Source: Yersinia massiliensis
Lineage (GTDB): Bacteria > Pseudomonadota > Gammaproteobacteria > Enterobacterales > Enterobacteriaceae
Assembly: GCF_003048255.1 (NCBI RefSeq)
Contig: NZ_CP028487.1
Location: 1,736,001-1,800,000 of the forward strand
DNA: 64,000 nt
Reading direction: 5' to 3'
Made by a program: the position numbers and the translations under genes. How positions within the stretch are numbered: position 1 is the stretch's first letter; each line of letters begins with the position of its first letter. Positions 44,290-53,209 of the stretch are shown here, in pieces. The notes under the pieces were generated by a model that had not been told where the DNA came from, made no database searches, and saw only the letters and a list, made by a program, of their open reading frames with translations.

Positions 44290-45105
44290 ATGAATGACTC
44301 ACTCAAGGCTCAGTGTATTGCAGAATTTCTCGGTACTGGGCTATTTTTGTTTTTTGGTATTAGCTGTCTGGCAGCACTCAAGGTGGCCGGAGCCAGCTTC
44401 GGCTTGTGGGAAATTTGCATCGTGTGGGGGCTGGGGATTTCATTGGCCGTCTACCTGACGGCTGGCATTTCCGGCGCGCATCTCAACCCTGCCATTACCA
44501 TTGCTTTATGGCTTTTTGCGTGCTTCCCAGGCCGTAAAGTGATTCCTTATTCTATCGCACAGATTGCCGGCGCATTTGGTGGGGCGGCATTGTCTTATTT
44601 GTTGTACCACAACTTATTCACTGATTTTGAAACGGCACATCAGATGGTTCGTGGCAGTGTCGAAAGCCTACAGTTAGCCAGTATTTTCAGTACCTTCCCA
44701 TCACCAGCAATCAGTGTGTGGCAGGCTGCCTTCGTTGAAATCGTGATTACCTCGATTCTTATGGGGCTGATCATGGCGCTGACAGATGATGGTAATGGCG
44801 TACCTCGCGGCGCGTTAGGGCCATTGTTAATTGGTATTTTGGTGGCGGTGATCGGGGCATCGACTGGTCCATTAACCGGATTTGCCATGAATCCAGCCCG
44901 TGATTTTGGCCCTAAAATTTTCACCTTCCTCGCCGGTTGGGGAAAAATCTCGATGACTGGCGGCCGCGAAATTCCTTATTTCATCGTGCCGATCATCGCG
45001 CCGATTATTGGTGCTTGTTTAGGGGCGGCAGTCTATCGTGTTTTCATCGGCAAAAATCTGGCATGCAATGCCTGTAAATTAGAAGATGAAGAAGCTACCC
45101 ATTAG
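44290..45105 (+). CDS. pduF: Propanediol diffusion facilitator PduF
   Basis: 271-residue MIP/aquaglyceroporin channel for 1,2-propanediol (and glycerol) in the inner membrane. It has six membrane segments and the two half-helix NPA motifs: SGAHLNPAITIALW (about 60-73) and TGFAMNPARDFGPK (about 198-211). The Asp after the second NPAR is typical of glycerol-type channels. The C-terminal tail is Cys-containing (LACNACKLEDEEATH). A GCAGGG ribosome-binding site precedes the ATG. It is followed by pocR with a separate upstream region. Confidence 0.95.
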   Translation: MNDSLKAQCIAEFLGTGLFLFFGISCLAALKVAGASFGLWEICIVWGLGISLAVYLTAGISGAHLNPAITIALWLFACFPGRKVIPYSIAQIAGAFGGAALSYLLYHNLFTDFETAHQMVRGSVESLQLASIFSTFPSPAISVWQAAFVEIVITSILMGLIMALTDDGNGVPRGALGPLLIGILVAVIGASTGPLTGFAMNPARDFGPKIFTFLAGWGKISMTGGREIPYFIVPIIAPIIGACLGAAVYRVFIGKNLACNACKLEDEEATH

Positions 45106-45475
45106 TGATTGAGCGCCATCTTAATAACGTAACGTCATTTTAGTCCCATGACGTTATCGCTAAGAGGCGAGAAAGAGAGAAGCCAGCGTGTTTCCTCATC
45201 TTACGATGACAACCCTAAAGTAGGATGAGGAAATTTCGTGATCTATTTCGGTTAATGAACGTATTGTCGTCCCTTATTGATGGTGATTCTGATAAAGTGA
45301 ATTGTTATTTTTTCATTTTTCTTCAGGGTTAACCTTCACGGGGAAATAGATTTTTGACCTTAGCGAATGGGAATGAAAATACAACAATGCATTAACATAT
45401 TAAATAAAACAGGGATGATTTATCGCAACAAAAAACTTTATAACAATAAATTAAAATTCACTGAGAGGTTTTATC
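45106..45475. other. pduF-pocR intergenic region
   Basis: 370 bases. An 8-bp hairpin TAACGTCA/TGACGTTA at 45130-45156 may end pduF, although it lacks a T-run. A longer inverted repeat, TTTCCTCATC (45191-45200) with GATGAGGAAA (45224-45233), has a degenerate ATGACAA core in its loop at 45206-45212. The rest is AT-rich and should carry the pocR promoter. A CGTGATCTATTTCGG stretch at 45237 looks like half of a CRP site but no more. Confidence 0.5.
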
Positions 45476-46378
45476 ATGATTTCTGCCAGTTCTCTAAACT
45501 CAGAGCTCATAAATAAAATCGCGCAGGATTTTGCTCAGGCAACGGGCCTCGCCGTCGTTGTGGTCAATATTCACGGTGAAGAGATTTCCGACTTATTCAA
45601 TTTCACACCATTTTGCCAATTGATGCGCCAAGATCCGGTTAATCATCTTCGCTGTCGAATGAGTGATCGTTGTGGTGGCCTTGAAGCCTCTAAATCCAAT
45701 GAGCCTTGTATCTACCGTTGCCATGCTGGGCTAACGGATTTTTCTATTCCGCTGGTGATTGCCGGCCATCTGGTCGGGTTCGTGTTGTGCGGGCAAGTGC
45801 GGTTGCACTCGGATGTCTATCTGATTGATATCCTCAATGTGGATAACCACTGGCAGCAGAATCCCGCGTTGATGGATGAATTCCACAATGTCCCGATCAT
45901 GGATTTCTCGCGGGTGATTGCCTCTGCGGACTTACTGAAGCTGATCGTTGAGAACTGCCTGAAAAAACACCTTAACTTTGTGGTGATCAATGACAACATG
46001 GGCAGTAAAGATCCCGGTCGAGCGCGGCCTGTGCATCCTCACGACAGCAAAATGAAAAAAGTTTTACGCTACATTGATACCCATTTGTCGGAAGAGCTAC
46101 GCTTGGAAGATGTGGCGAGCAAGGTGTATCTCAGCCCCTATTATTTCAGCAAGCTATTCAAAAAATATCAGGGCATCGGCTTTAATGCGTGGGTAAACCA
46201 ACAGCGAATGGCCAATGCTAGAGAGATGCTACAACACAGCGATTGGAGCATTGCCAGTATTGCCAAGAATCTGGGTTTTTCGCAAACCAGCTATTTCTGC
46301 AAGGTGTTTCGGCAAACTTATAATGTGACTCCACAGGTATTTCGTTCGCTCTCTTCTGATCGTAACGAAATGGAATAG
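45476..46378 (+). CDS. pocR: AraC-type regulator of pdu and cob, PocR
   Basis: 300-residue transcription activator of the propanediol and cobalamin operons. The N-terminal PocR sensory domain (about 1-170) has clustered cysteines at about 47, 60, 66, 78 and 82 (LRCRMSDRCGG, EPCIYRCHAGL). In Salmonella this protein responds to 1,2-propanediol. The C-terminal AraC domain (about 190-295) has two helix-turn-helix units, LRLEDVASKVYLSPYYFSKL and WSIASIAKNLGFSQTSYFCK. A GAGAGG-type site precedes the ATG. Confidence 0.95.
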   Translation: MISASSLNSELINKIAQDFAQATGLAVVVVNIHGEEISDLFNFTPFCQLMRQDPVNHLRCRMSDRCGGLEASKSNEPCIYRCHAGLTDFSIPLVIAGHLVGFVLCGQVRLHSDVYLIDILNVDNHWQQNPALMDEFHNVPIMDFSRVIASADLLKLIVENCLKKHLNFVVINDNMGSKDPGRARPVHPHDSKMKKVLRYIDTHLSEELRLEDVASKVYLSPYYFSKLFKKYQGIGFNAWVNQQRMANAREMLQHSDWSIASIAKNLGFSQTSYFCKVFRQTYNVTPQVFRSLSSDRNEME

Positions 46379-46467
46379 ACAATATTGATTTAATATTATT
46401 CAATTATGTAGTCAGTTTTGATTTTCTATTTTAAATTGTCATCGAAAAATTAAGTTTTTAAAAAAAT

Positions 46468-46487
46468 TAATGACAATAATTTGTTAT
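46468..46487 (+). promoter_or_regulatory. Candidate PocR operator upstream of cbi operon, site 1
   Basis: TAATGACAATAATTTGTTAT. It lies about 267 bases before the riboswitch, pointing towards cbiA. See the copies upstream of pduA and pduF. Confidence 0.55.
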
Positions 46488-46543
46488 TCTAGAAAATGAT
46501 AATTCAAGTGTAGTTGTCTGTTTTTAAATGGTAATTTTGGTGT

Positions 46544-46563
46544 TGATGACAATAATTTCATAT
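46544..46563 (+). promoter_or_regulatory. Candidate PocR operator upstream of cbi operon, site 2
   Basis: TGATGACAATAATTTCATAT, with the first 15 bases identical to the pduF-side copy. It is 76 bases downstream of site 1 in the same orientation, close to seven helical turns. Confidence 0.5.
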
Positions 46564-46670
46564 GCGCATGCAAAAAAATCATCATCAAAAAATGAAATTC
46601 ACCATTTTTTATGAACAGAAAGGCGTATATTAATTTTATGGCACGCTAATAAGATACTCATTCATAAATG

Positions 46671-46686
46671 CACTGTTATAACAGTG
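46671..46686. repeat. 16-bp perfect palindrome before the riboswitch
   Basis: CACTGTTATAACAGTG, perfectly symmetrical, about 50 bases before the riboswitch. It could be an operator for a dimeric repressor or sit near the transcription start. Promoter elements around it are not clear. Confidence 0.55.
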
Positions 46687-46734
46687 TAAATAAAGAGATA
46701 AAATAAATAACGAAATAAGAAATTTTATATACCG

Positions 46735-46935
46735 AAATGGTCATGTTATGCGCTAAAGCATAACTGGGAAGGGGGTGACAATCCCCCGCAGCCCCCGCTG
46801 CTGTGATGCTGACGACCCCGCTGTAACCACTGATCCACCGGATTGGGAAGGTGCGGGAGAGGATGACGCTAAGCCAGAAGACCAGCCAGATCGGTAAACG
46901 ATATTCAACTCCTTCGGTGGGAAGCGGGTTGTCAT
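46735..46935 (+). promoter_or_regulatory. Cobalamin riboswitch (class I)
   Basis: The 5' hairpin GTTATGC/GCATAAC at 46745-46764 is followed by GGGAAGGGGGTGACAATCCCCC, the conserved core of the B12 aptamer. Next come the CCGCTGCTGTGAT segment and the B12 box AAGCCAGAAGACCAGCC at 46871-46887. It precedes cbiA and should lower cbi/cob expression when adenosylcobalamin is abundant. Outer boundaries are approximate. Confidence 0.95.
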
Positions 46936-46986
46936 CAGATGCGCGCAGCGGCGACGATGCGTTGGCGCACCTTTTTGACACTGCAG

Positions 46987-47014
46987 ATCCCGCTTGAAAT
47001 GGCGGGATTTTTTT
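46987..47014 (+). terminator. Riboswitch expression-platform hairpin overlapping the cbiA RBS
   Basis: Stem ATCCCGC (46987-46993) with GCGGGAT (47002-47008), an 8-base loop, then six T (47009-47014) that directly abut the cbiA ATG. The 3' arm contains GGGA, the only ribosome-binding site candidate for cbiA, 7 bases before the ATG. The hairpin could therefore end transcription or hide the ribosome-binding site, or both. Confidence 0.8.
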
Positions 47015-48427
47015 ATGCAACGGTCTGGCAAACAAGCCTTTATCATCGCAGGAACCGGTAGCGGATGCGGTAAAACCACCGTGACGCTCGGTCTGCTGCG
47101 CGCGTTGATGGCGCGTGGGCTGTCGGTACAGCCGTTCAAGGTGGGGCCTGATTACCTCGACACCGGTTGGCATAGCGCAGTGAGCGGTGTGATGTCCCGC
47201 AATCTTGATGCCTTTATGTTGCCGGTTGAAACCTTAAATGGGCTGTATAACCAGCATATGCGCCATGCCGATGTGGCGGTGATTGAAGGTGTCATGGGGC
47301 TGTATGACGGTTACGGCACCGATCCCAACTATTGCAGCAGTGCCGCGATGGCGAAGCAATTGGGGTGTCCGGTTATCTTACTGGTGGACGGCAAAGCGGT
47401 ATCAACCTCGGTGGCGGCTACCGTGATGGGTTTCTGCCAGTTTGACCCTGATTTGGTGATTGCCGGGGTGATCGTCAACCGCGTTAATTCTGATAGTCAT
47501 TACCAACTGCTGCGCCACGCTATCGAACACTATTGCGGTATCCCTGTGTTGGGCCGTGTGCCAGTGATGGATGATGTCGCCTTGCCATCACGCCATCTCG
47601 GGCTGGTCCCTGCGCAAGAGCGCGATGGTTCGAGGCCAAATCAACGTCTGCAACCTGACAGCGATCCGCGCTGGCAACGGCTGGCGCAGCAAATCGAGGA
47701 AACGATTGATCTCGACCGGCTATTAGCACTGACCCAGTGCGCGACGTTGCCAGCAGGAACCCCACCAACATTGCCGCCGCAAGCACTGGCTGAGGGCCTG
47801 ACATTGGCGCTAGCCGATGATGAAGCCTTCAATTTCTATTACCCCGATAACCTTGATTTACTCGAGCAAGCTGGGGTGCGCATCCAACGTTTCAGTCCAC
47901 TTCATGACCGCCAATTGCCCGATTGCCAAATGATCTATCTCGGTGGTGGCTATCCGGAAGTGCACGCCGCCAAACTGGCTGCGAACACCGCCATGCACAG
48001 CGCGTTACGGCAAGCCCATCACCAACAAATTCCCTTGTATGCCGAATGTGGTGGCTTGATGTATCTGGGCGAAGGGCTAACGGATGCGGATGCGCAGCAC
48101 CATAGGATGGTCGGCATTCTGGCCGGTGAAAGCCATATGGGAAAACGCCTGACGCGTTTTGGTTACTGCCAAGCACAGGCGCGTACTGACACCCTTTTAG
48201 CCGCGCAAGGCGAGACGCTACGCGGCCATGAATTCCATTACTCCGATTTCACCAGCACCTTGACACCGGTCTTTGACAGCAGCAAGTGGCGTGATGGTGT
48301 TGCCATTCAACGCTGGCACAGCGGTTATCAAGTGCAACGTACCCAAGCCAGTTACCTGCATATTCACTTCGCCCAACGTCCCGGTTTGCTCAACGGTTGG
48401 CTAAATGCCGCTCGGAGTCTGCTATGA
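47015..48427 (+). CDS. cbiA: Cobyrinate a,c-diamide synthase CbiA
   Basis: Amidates the a and c carboxylates of cobyrinate using glutamine and ATP. ATG 47015 is chosen; a TTG at 46994 lies inside the terminator stem. Of 470 residues, the N-terminal dethiobiotin-synthase-like ATPase has P-loop GTGSGCGKTTVT (about 13-24), VGPDYLD and VEGVMGLYDG. The C-terminal class-I amidotransferase has the nucleophile in YAECGGLMYLGEGL (about 343) and a HEFHYS motif. First gene of the operon. Confidence 0.96.
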   Translation: MQRSGKQAFIIAGTGSGCGKTTVTLGLLRALMARGLSVQPFKVGPDYLDTGWHSAVSGVMSRNLDAFMLPVETLNGLYNQHMRHADVAVIEGVMGLYDGYGTDPNYCSSAAMAKQLGCPVILLVDGKAVSTSVAATVMGFCQFDPDLVIAGVIVNRVNSDSHYQLLRHAIEHYCGIPVLGRVPVMDDVALPSRHLGLVPAQERDGSRPNQRLQPDSDPRWQRLAQQIEETIDLDRLLALTQCATLPAGTPPTLPPQALAEGLTLALADDEAFNFYYPDNLDLLEQAGVRIQRFSPLHDRQLPDCQMIYLGGGYPEVHAAKLAANTAMHSALRQAHHQQIPLYAECGGLMYLGEGLTDADAQHHRMVGILAGESHMGKRLTRFGYCQAQARTDTLLAAQGETLRGHEFHYSDFTSTLTPVFDSSKWRDGVAIQRWHSGYQVQRTQASYLHIHFAQRPGLLNGWLNAARSLL

Positions 48428-49380
48428 CACTCGCGGCGTGGTTTGTGGCTTTTCTGCTCGATAGCTGGCTCGGCGACCCGCCGCACTGGCCGCATCCGGT
48501 GCGCTGGATTGGCAACATGATCACGGTATTGCAACGGGCGATTCGGTCGGTTTGCCGCAGCGAGCGTGCGCTGAAATGGGGCGGTGCATTGTTATGGCTG
48601 GTGGTGGTGGGCGTGACTTGGGGCGTGAGCTGGGGATTTTTATGGCTGATGACCCAGATTCACCCTTGGCTCGGTTGGGTCGCGCAAGTGTGGATGATTT
48701 ACACCTTGCTGGCTGGGCGCTGCCTGAGTGAAGCGGCGCTGTTGGTCTATGACGCGCTGCAACACGGCTCACTGGCGCAAAGCCGCGAGAAACTGTCATG
48801 GATTGTGGGGCGGGATACCTCCCAACTGGAGAAACCGCAAATGACGCGTGCCGTCGTCGAAACGGTGGCAGAGAACAGTGTCGATGGCGTCATTGCGCCA
48901 CTGTTTTTCCTGCTGTTAGGCGGTGCACCACTGGCGATGGCTTACAAAGCGGTCAACACCCTTGATTCGATGGTGGGCTACAAAACGCCAAAATACCGTG
49001 CGATCGGTTATGTGTCGGCACGTATGGATGATCTGGCGAACTGGCTGCCTGCTCGCTTGAGCTGGCTGTTGCTCAGTGCCGCAGCATGGTTCATTCAAGC
49101 CGATTATCGGCAAGCGTTGCGCATTGGTTGGCGTGATCGCTATCAACACTCCAGCCCCAATTGCGCGTGGTCTGAAGCCACCGTCGCAGGTGCGCTGGGG
49201 GTGCGTTTGGGTGGCCCCAATGATTATTTTGGCGAGCGAGTAGAGAAACCCTGGATCGGTGATGCGCAGCGCGAAGTGGCGTTGAACGATATCCCGCGCA
49301 GCATCCATTTAATGCTGATGGCATCACTGCTGGCCCTATTGCTGTTTGCCCTGATTCATCTGCTGCTGGTTGGCATTTAA
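48424..49380 (+). CDS. cbiB: Adenosylcobinamide-phosphate synthase CbiB
   Basis: Integral membrane enzyme that attaches aminopropanol phosphate, made by CobD, to adenosylcobyric acid. ATG 48424 overlaps the cbiA stop as ATGA and gives 318 residues; the longer frame to 48397 is not homologous. Features: LDSWLGDPPHWPHPVRWIG near 14, VGRDTSQLE and AVVETVAENSVDGVIAPLFF near 115-155, and KTPKYRAIGYVSARMDD. It has four to five hydrophobic segments. Confidence 0.95.
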   Translation: MTLAAWFVAFLLDSWLGDPPHWPHPVRWIGNMITVLQRAIRSVCRSERALKWGGALLWLVVVGVTWGVSWGFLWLMTQIHPWLGWVAQVWMIYTLLAGRCLSEAALLVYDALQHGSLAQSREKLSWIVGRDTSQLEKPQMTRAVVETVAENSVDGVIAPLFFLLLGGAPLAMAYKAVNTLDSMVGYKTPKYRAIGYVSARMDDLANWLPARLSWLLLSAAAWFIQADYRQALRIGWRDRYQHSSPNCAWSEATVAGALGVRLGGPNDYFGERVEKPWIGDAQREVALNDIPRSIHLMLMASLLALLLFALIHLLLVGI

Positions 49381-49393
49381 CAAGGATAACCTG

Positions 49394-50026
49394 ATGAACT
49401 ATATACAGAACCCGCAGCAAATCGAACAAAACAGCTTTGTGATTATTGGCGATATCATTGCCGAACAGCGGCCAGAGTATCGTTTTGCCAGCGCGATGCA
49501 CGAAGCGGTGATCAAGCGTGCTATTCACACCACCGCCGATTTTGACTGGCTGGATATTCTGCATTTTTCACCGCAGGTATTGACCCACATTACCGAGGGC
49601 CTCAAGCGAGGTTGCACGCTGTACACCGACACCACCATGGCGATGTCTGGCATCAATAAAACGCTGCTCAAGCAGATGGGCTGTGAATGTCGCTGTTATA
49701 TCAGTGACCCTCGAGTGGTCGAGAGCGCGCCACAACAGGGTATCACGCGCTCGATGGCGGCGGTTGATGTCGCGCTGGCAGAACCGGGTGAAAAACTGTT
49801 TGTGTTTGGCAATGCGCCCACCGCGTTGTTCCGCCTTCTCGAGCGGCAAGCGACGCCTGTCGCGGTCATTGGCGTGCCGGTGGGGTTTGTCGGGGCCGCA
49901 GAATCCAAAGAGGCATTAGCCCAAAGTGACCTGCCTTGTATCGCCGCACTGGGGCGTAAAGGTGGGAGCAATGTCGCCGCAGCCATTATTAACGCCATCC
50001 TCTACCAATTACGGGGGGCGCTATGA
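49394..50026 (+). CDS. cbiC: Cobalt-precorrin-8 methylmutase CbiC
   Basis: Moves the C11 methyl group to C12, giving cobyrinate. ATG 49394 with AAGGAT upstream gives 210 residues, as in Salmonella. Features: [21 protein letters not shown], the conserved His in [12 protein letters not shown] (about 43), [12 protein letters not shown], and [14 protein letters not shown] near the C-terminus. It lies 13 bases after cbiB and overlaps cbiD by 4. Confidence 0.95.
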   Translation: MNYIQNPQQIEQNSFVIIGDIIAEQRPEYRFASAMHEAVIKRAIHTTADFDWLDILHFSPQVLTHITEGLKRGCTLYTDTTMAMSGINKTLLKQMGCECRCYISDPRVVESAPQQGITRSMAAVDVALAEPGEKLFVFGNAPTALFRLLERQATPVAVIGVPVGFVGAAESKEALAQSDLPCIAALGRKGGSNVAAAIINAILYQLRGAL

Positions 50027-51222
50027 GTGACACTGTGGTGAGTCATGAGCAAGCCAATGATGTTGAACAACAACAGTTGTCATTAGACAGCATTTGGCAC
50101 AACGGCAAGCAATACCGCAAAGGCTACACCACCGGTTCCTGCGCCACGGCGGCAGCAAAAGTGGCAGCATTGATGGTATTGCGCCAGCAAGTGATTGATC
50201 AGATTTCCATCGTCACGCCTTCCGGCATCACCTTGAACCTGAATGTTGAGCAGCCGTTGATTGAGGGCCGGCAAGCCACGGCCGCCATCCGTAAAGATGG
50301 CGGTGATGATGTGGATGCCACCCACGGCATGCTGATTTTTGCCCGTGTCACGGTTTTTGAATCGACTGACGACCTACCCCAACAGACTGACATTACTTTA
50401 CGCGGCGGCGAAGGGGTCGGCACGGTCACTCGCAAAGGCATTGGCTTACCCGTGGGCAGTAGCGCCATTAATCGCACCCCACAGCAAACCATTGAAGCCG
50501 CAGTGCGTGAAGTTATCGGCCCGTTACGTGGGGCGAGCGTTGAAATCTTTGCGCCGGAAGGTGAAGAACGGGCCAAGAAAACCTACAACGGGCGGCTGGG
50601 TATTCTCGGTGGCATCTCCATTATTGGCACGACAGGTATTGTGACGCCAATGTCAGAAGAGAGCTGGAAACGCTCATTGGCACTGGAGTTGGAGATGAAG
50701 CGGGCGGCGGGGGAAGACCGCGTGATTCTGGTGCCGGGTAATCATGGCGAGCGCTTTGTCCGTGACCATCTGGGCCTCGATAGCCAGCGGGTGGTGACCA
50801 TGAGTAATTTCGTCGGCTACATGTTGCAGGAAACCGTACGGCTGGGTTTTCGTCGCGTGTTGTTGGTTGGGCATCCCGGCAAATTGGTCAAAGTGGCTGC
50901 CGGTATCTTCCACACCCACAGCCATATTGCCGATGGGCGCATGGAAACGCTGGTGGCGAATCTGGCGTTAATGGGCGCGCCTCATGCGCTGCTACTTGAA
51001 GTGAATCAGTGTGATACCACCGAAGCCGCAATGGAGCTGATTGCCGAGCAAGGCTGGCAGCAGGTCTATACCCGTATTGCAGAGCGTATTTGTGAACGCA
51101 TCAACGAGATGGTGCGTTTCTCGGTGAATCCGCCGCAGTGTGACGCCATTTTATTCTCTTTCGACAATCAAGTGCTGGGTAGCAGCCGGCCACTGGATGA
51201 GATTCTGGAGGCGCTACGATGA
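50023..51222 (+). CDS. cbiD: Cobalt-precorrin-5B C1-methyltransferase CbiD
   Basis: Methylates C1 during anaerobic ring contraction. 399 residues, about 20 longer than in Salmonella because of an N-terminal stretch ([18 protein letters not shown]) with no visible function. Motifs: [19 protein letters not shown] (about 36-54), [32 protein letters not shown], and [15 protein letters not shown]. It overlaps cbiC and cbiE by 4 bases each. Confidence 0.95.
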   Translation: MSDTVVSHEQANDVEQQQLSLDSIWHNGKQYRKGYTTGSCATAAAKVAALMVLRQQVIDQISIVTPSGITLNLNVEQPLIEGRQATAAIRKDGGDDVDATHGMLIFARVTVFESTDDLPQQTDITLRGGEGVGTVTRKGIGLPVGSSAINRTPQQTIEAAVREVIGPLRGASVEIFAPEGEERAKKTYNGRLGILGGISIIGTTGIVTPMSEESWKRSLALELEMKRAAGEDRVILVPGNHGERFVRDHLGLDSQRVVTMSNFVGYMLQETVRLGFRRVLLVGHPGKLVKVAAGIFHTHSHIADGRMETLVANLALMGAPHALLLEVNQCDTTEAAMELIAEQGWQQVYTRIAERICERINEMVRFSVNPPQCDAILFSFDNQVLGSSRPLDEILEALR

Positions 51223-51821
51223 TAACCGTCGTGGGCATCGGCCCAGGAGATACCCAATACCTTACCCCCCGTGCGCAGCAGGCGATTTCACTGGCAGAAG
51301 TGTTGGTCGGGGGCAAGCGCCATCTGGCGACTTTTGGCGGGCATGGCCGTGAAACACGCTTGTTAGATGCAGATTTACTGGGGCTACTGGAATGGCTTGA
51401 TAGCCAAAAAAGCCGAGACATCGTGGTGCTGGCCTCTGGCGACCCGCTGTTGTATGGCATCGGCAAACTACTGGCGGCGAATTTCAGCCCCGACCAATTA
51501 CAGATAATCCCCGGTATTAGTGCGATTCAATACCTGTGCGCCAAAGTGGCGTTAGACATGAACGACCTGTTTCTTACCAGCAGCCACGGTCGCGAACCGG
51601 ATTTTGACTGGATTTTCCAGCACGACAAAGTCGCTATGGTCACCGACGGAATTATCGGCCCACGCGCCATTGCGAATGCCCTCTGGCAACGCGACCTCGA
51701 GCGCACCTTGATCATCGGTGAAAACCTCTCCCAGCCCAACGAACGTATTCACCGCTTATCGGTGGATCAAGTGGCGGCCCGTTATGACATGAATGTGGTG
51801 GTGATCCTCAATGAGAGATGA
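51219..51821 (+). CDS. cbiE: Cobalt-precorrin-7 C5-methyltransferase CbiE
   Basis: SAM-dependent methyltransferase of the tetrapyrrole methylase family, 200 residues. [16 protein letters not shown] (3-18) is the N-terminal motif, [12 protein letters not shown] (about 75-86) the SAM loop, and [11 protein letters not shown] the next conserved strand. In Salmonella it works with separate CbiT; here also the two are separate genes overlapping by 11 bases. Confidence 0.95.
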   Translation: MITVVGIGPGDTQYLTPRAQQAISLAEVLVGGKRHLATFGGHGRETRLLDADLLGLLEWLDSQKSRDIVVLASGDPLLYGIGKLLAANFSPDQLQIIPGISAIQYLCAKVALDMNDLFLTSSHGREPDFDWIFQHDKVAMVTDGIIGPRAIANALWQRDLERTLIIGENLSQPNERIHRLSVDQVAARYDMNVVVILNER

Positions 51822-52395
51822 GTTCTTTATTCGCGGACAAAATGCGCGCGGGCAAAAAGTCCCGATGACGAAAGAAGCGGTGCGCGTGTTAGCTCTGGCA
51901 CGGCTGGAACTGAATGATGCCCGTCATCTGATTGATGTCGGCGCGGGAACGGGGAGTGTGGCACTGGAAGCGGCCTTGCAATTTCCCCATTTGCGAGTGA
52001 CGGCCATTGAACGCAATCCGGCGGCGCTGGCATTGATTAGCGAAAATCGCCAGCGGCTGGCGTGTCACAACGTGGACATTATCGCCGGTGTGGCCCCACT
52101 TCTTGTAGAAGATCACGCCGATGCCATTTTTATTGGCGGTAGCGGCGGTCAATTGACCGAACTGATTGATTGGGCACTGATGATGCTCAATCCCAATGGG
52201 CGCTTGGTGTTGACCTTTATTCTGCTCAACAACCTCAATGACGCTCTGAGCCACTTACAGACCTGCGCGGTCAGCCAGCTCGATTGTGTGCAATTGCAAC
52301 TTTCCAGCCTCACGCCACTGGGCAGCGGACACTACTTTAAACCGAATAATCCTACTTATCTTATTTCCTGCCACAAGGAGGCGCGCCATGTTTGA
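51811..52395 (+). CDS. cbiT: Cobalt-precorrin-6B C15-methyltransferase (decarboxylating) CbiT
   Basis: Class-I SAM methyltransferase that methylates C15 and removes the C12 acetate carboxylate. 194 residues: [16 protein letters not shown] near 14, SAM motif [15 protein letters not shown] (about 41-55), [11 protein letters not shown], and [12 protein letters not shown]. It overlaps cbiE by 11 bases and cbiF by 8, so coupling is likely. Confidence 0.94.
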   Translation: MRDEFFIRGQNARGQKVPMTKEAVRVLALARLELNDARHLIDVGAGTGSVALEAALQFPHLRVTAIERNPAALALISENRQRLACHNVDIIAGVAPLLVEDHADAIFIGGSGGQLTELIDWALMMLNPNGRLVLTFILLNNLNDALSHLQTCAVSQLDCVQLQLSSLTPLGSGHYFKPNNPTYLISCHKEARHV

Positions 52396-53209
52396 GCAGC
52401 CAAAGAACGTTCCCGCCGATAACGCCAACACGCCTTTCTCCCCTGTTTGGGATAGCCAAAAAGTCTGGTTTGTCGGGGCGGGGCCGGGTGATAAAGAGCT
52501 GATCACCTTAAAGGGCTACCGACTGTTGCAACAGGCGCAGGTGGTTATCTATGCCGGTTCACTGATCAATACCGAATTGCTGGAGTACTGCTCGCCAGAG
52601 GCCGAGTGTCACGACAGTGCGGGGCTTAATCTGGAACAGATCATCAGGCTAATGGTGGACGGTGTCCGCGCGGGCAAATTGGTGGTTCGGCTGCAAACCG
52701 GTGACCTTTCGTTGTACGGCTCTATTCGTGAGCAAGGCGAAGTCTTGGGTGAGCATGGCATCGGCTTTGTTTCTGTGCCGGGGGTCAGTGCATTCTTGGG
52801 GGCGGCGGCACAACTGGGCGTGGAATATACCGTACCTGAAGTGGCGCAAAGCCTGATTATCACCCGTATTGAGGGGCGCACGCCGATGCCACCTCGTGAG
52901 CAGTTGGAAGCCTTTGCTGCGCATCAAACTTCAATGGCTATTTTCCTCTCCGTGCAGGAAGTGGATCGCGTCGCCGAGCGCTTAATCGCCGGCGGTTATC
53001 CAGCCGATACGCCGGTGGCGGTGGTGTACAAAGCGACGTGGGCGGAAAGCCGCACGGTGCGCGGCACCTTAACCGACATTGCTGAGTTGGTTCGAGCCGC
53101 CGCGATCAATAAAACAGCGCTGATTCTGGTGGGGGCCTTCTTAGGCGATGAGTACCACTACTCCAAACTTTACGATGCGGGGTTTAGCCATGAATATCGT
53201 CAAGCCTGA
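52388..53209 (+). CDS. cbiF: Cobalt-precorrin-4 C11-methyltransferase CbiF
   Basis: Tetrapyrrole methylase, 273 residues from ATG 52388. The frame is open 34 codons further upstream within cbiT, without homology. A non-homologous start of about 20 residues precedes [19 protein letters not shown]; Salmonella CbiF begins near that point, so translation from a later codon cannot be excluded. Other motifs: [25 protein letters not shown], and [19 protein letters not shown]. Confidence 0.93.
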   Translation: MFEQPKNVPADNANTPFSPVWDSQKVWFVGAGPGDKELITLKGYRLLQQAQVVIYAGSLINTELLEYCSPEAECHDSAGLNLEQIIRLMVDGVRAGKLVVRLQTGDLSLYGSIREQGEVLGEHGIGFVSVPGVSAFLGAAAQLGVEYTVPEVAQSLIITRIEGRTPMPPREQLEAFAAHQTSMAIFLSVQEVDRVAERLIAGGYPADTPVAVVYKATWAESRTVRGTLTDIAELVRAAAINKTALILVGAFLGDEYHYSKLYDAGFSHEYRQA

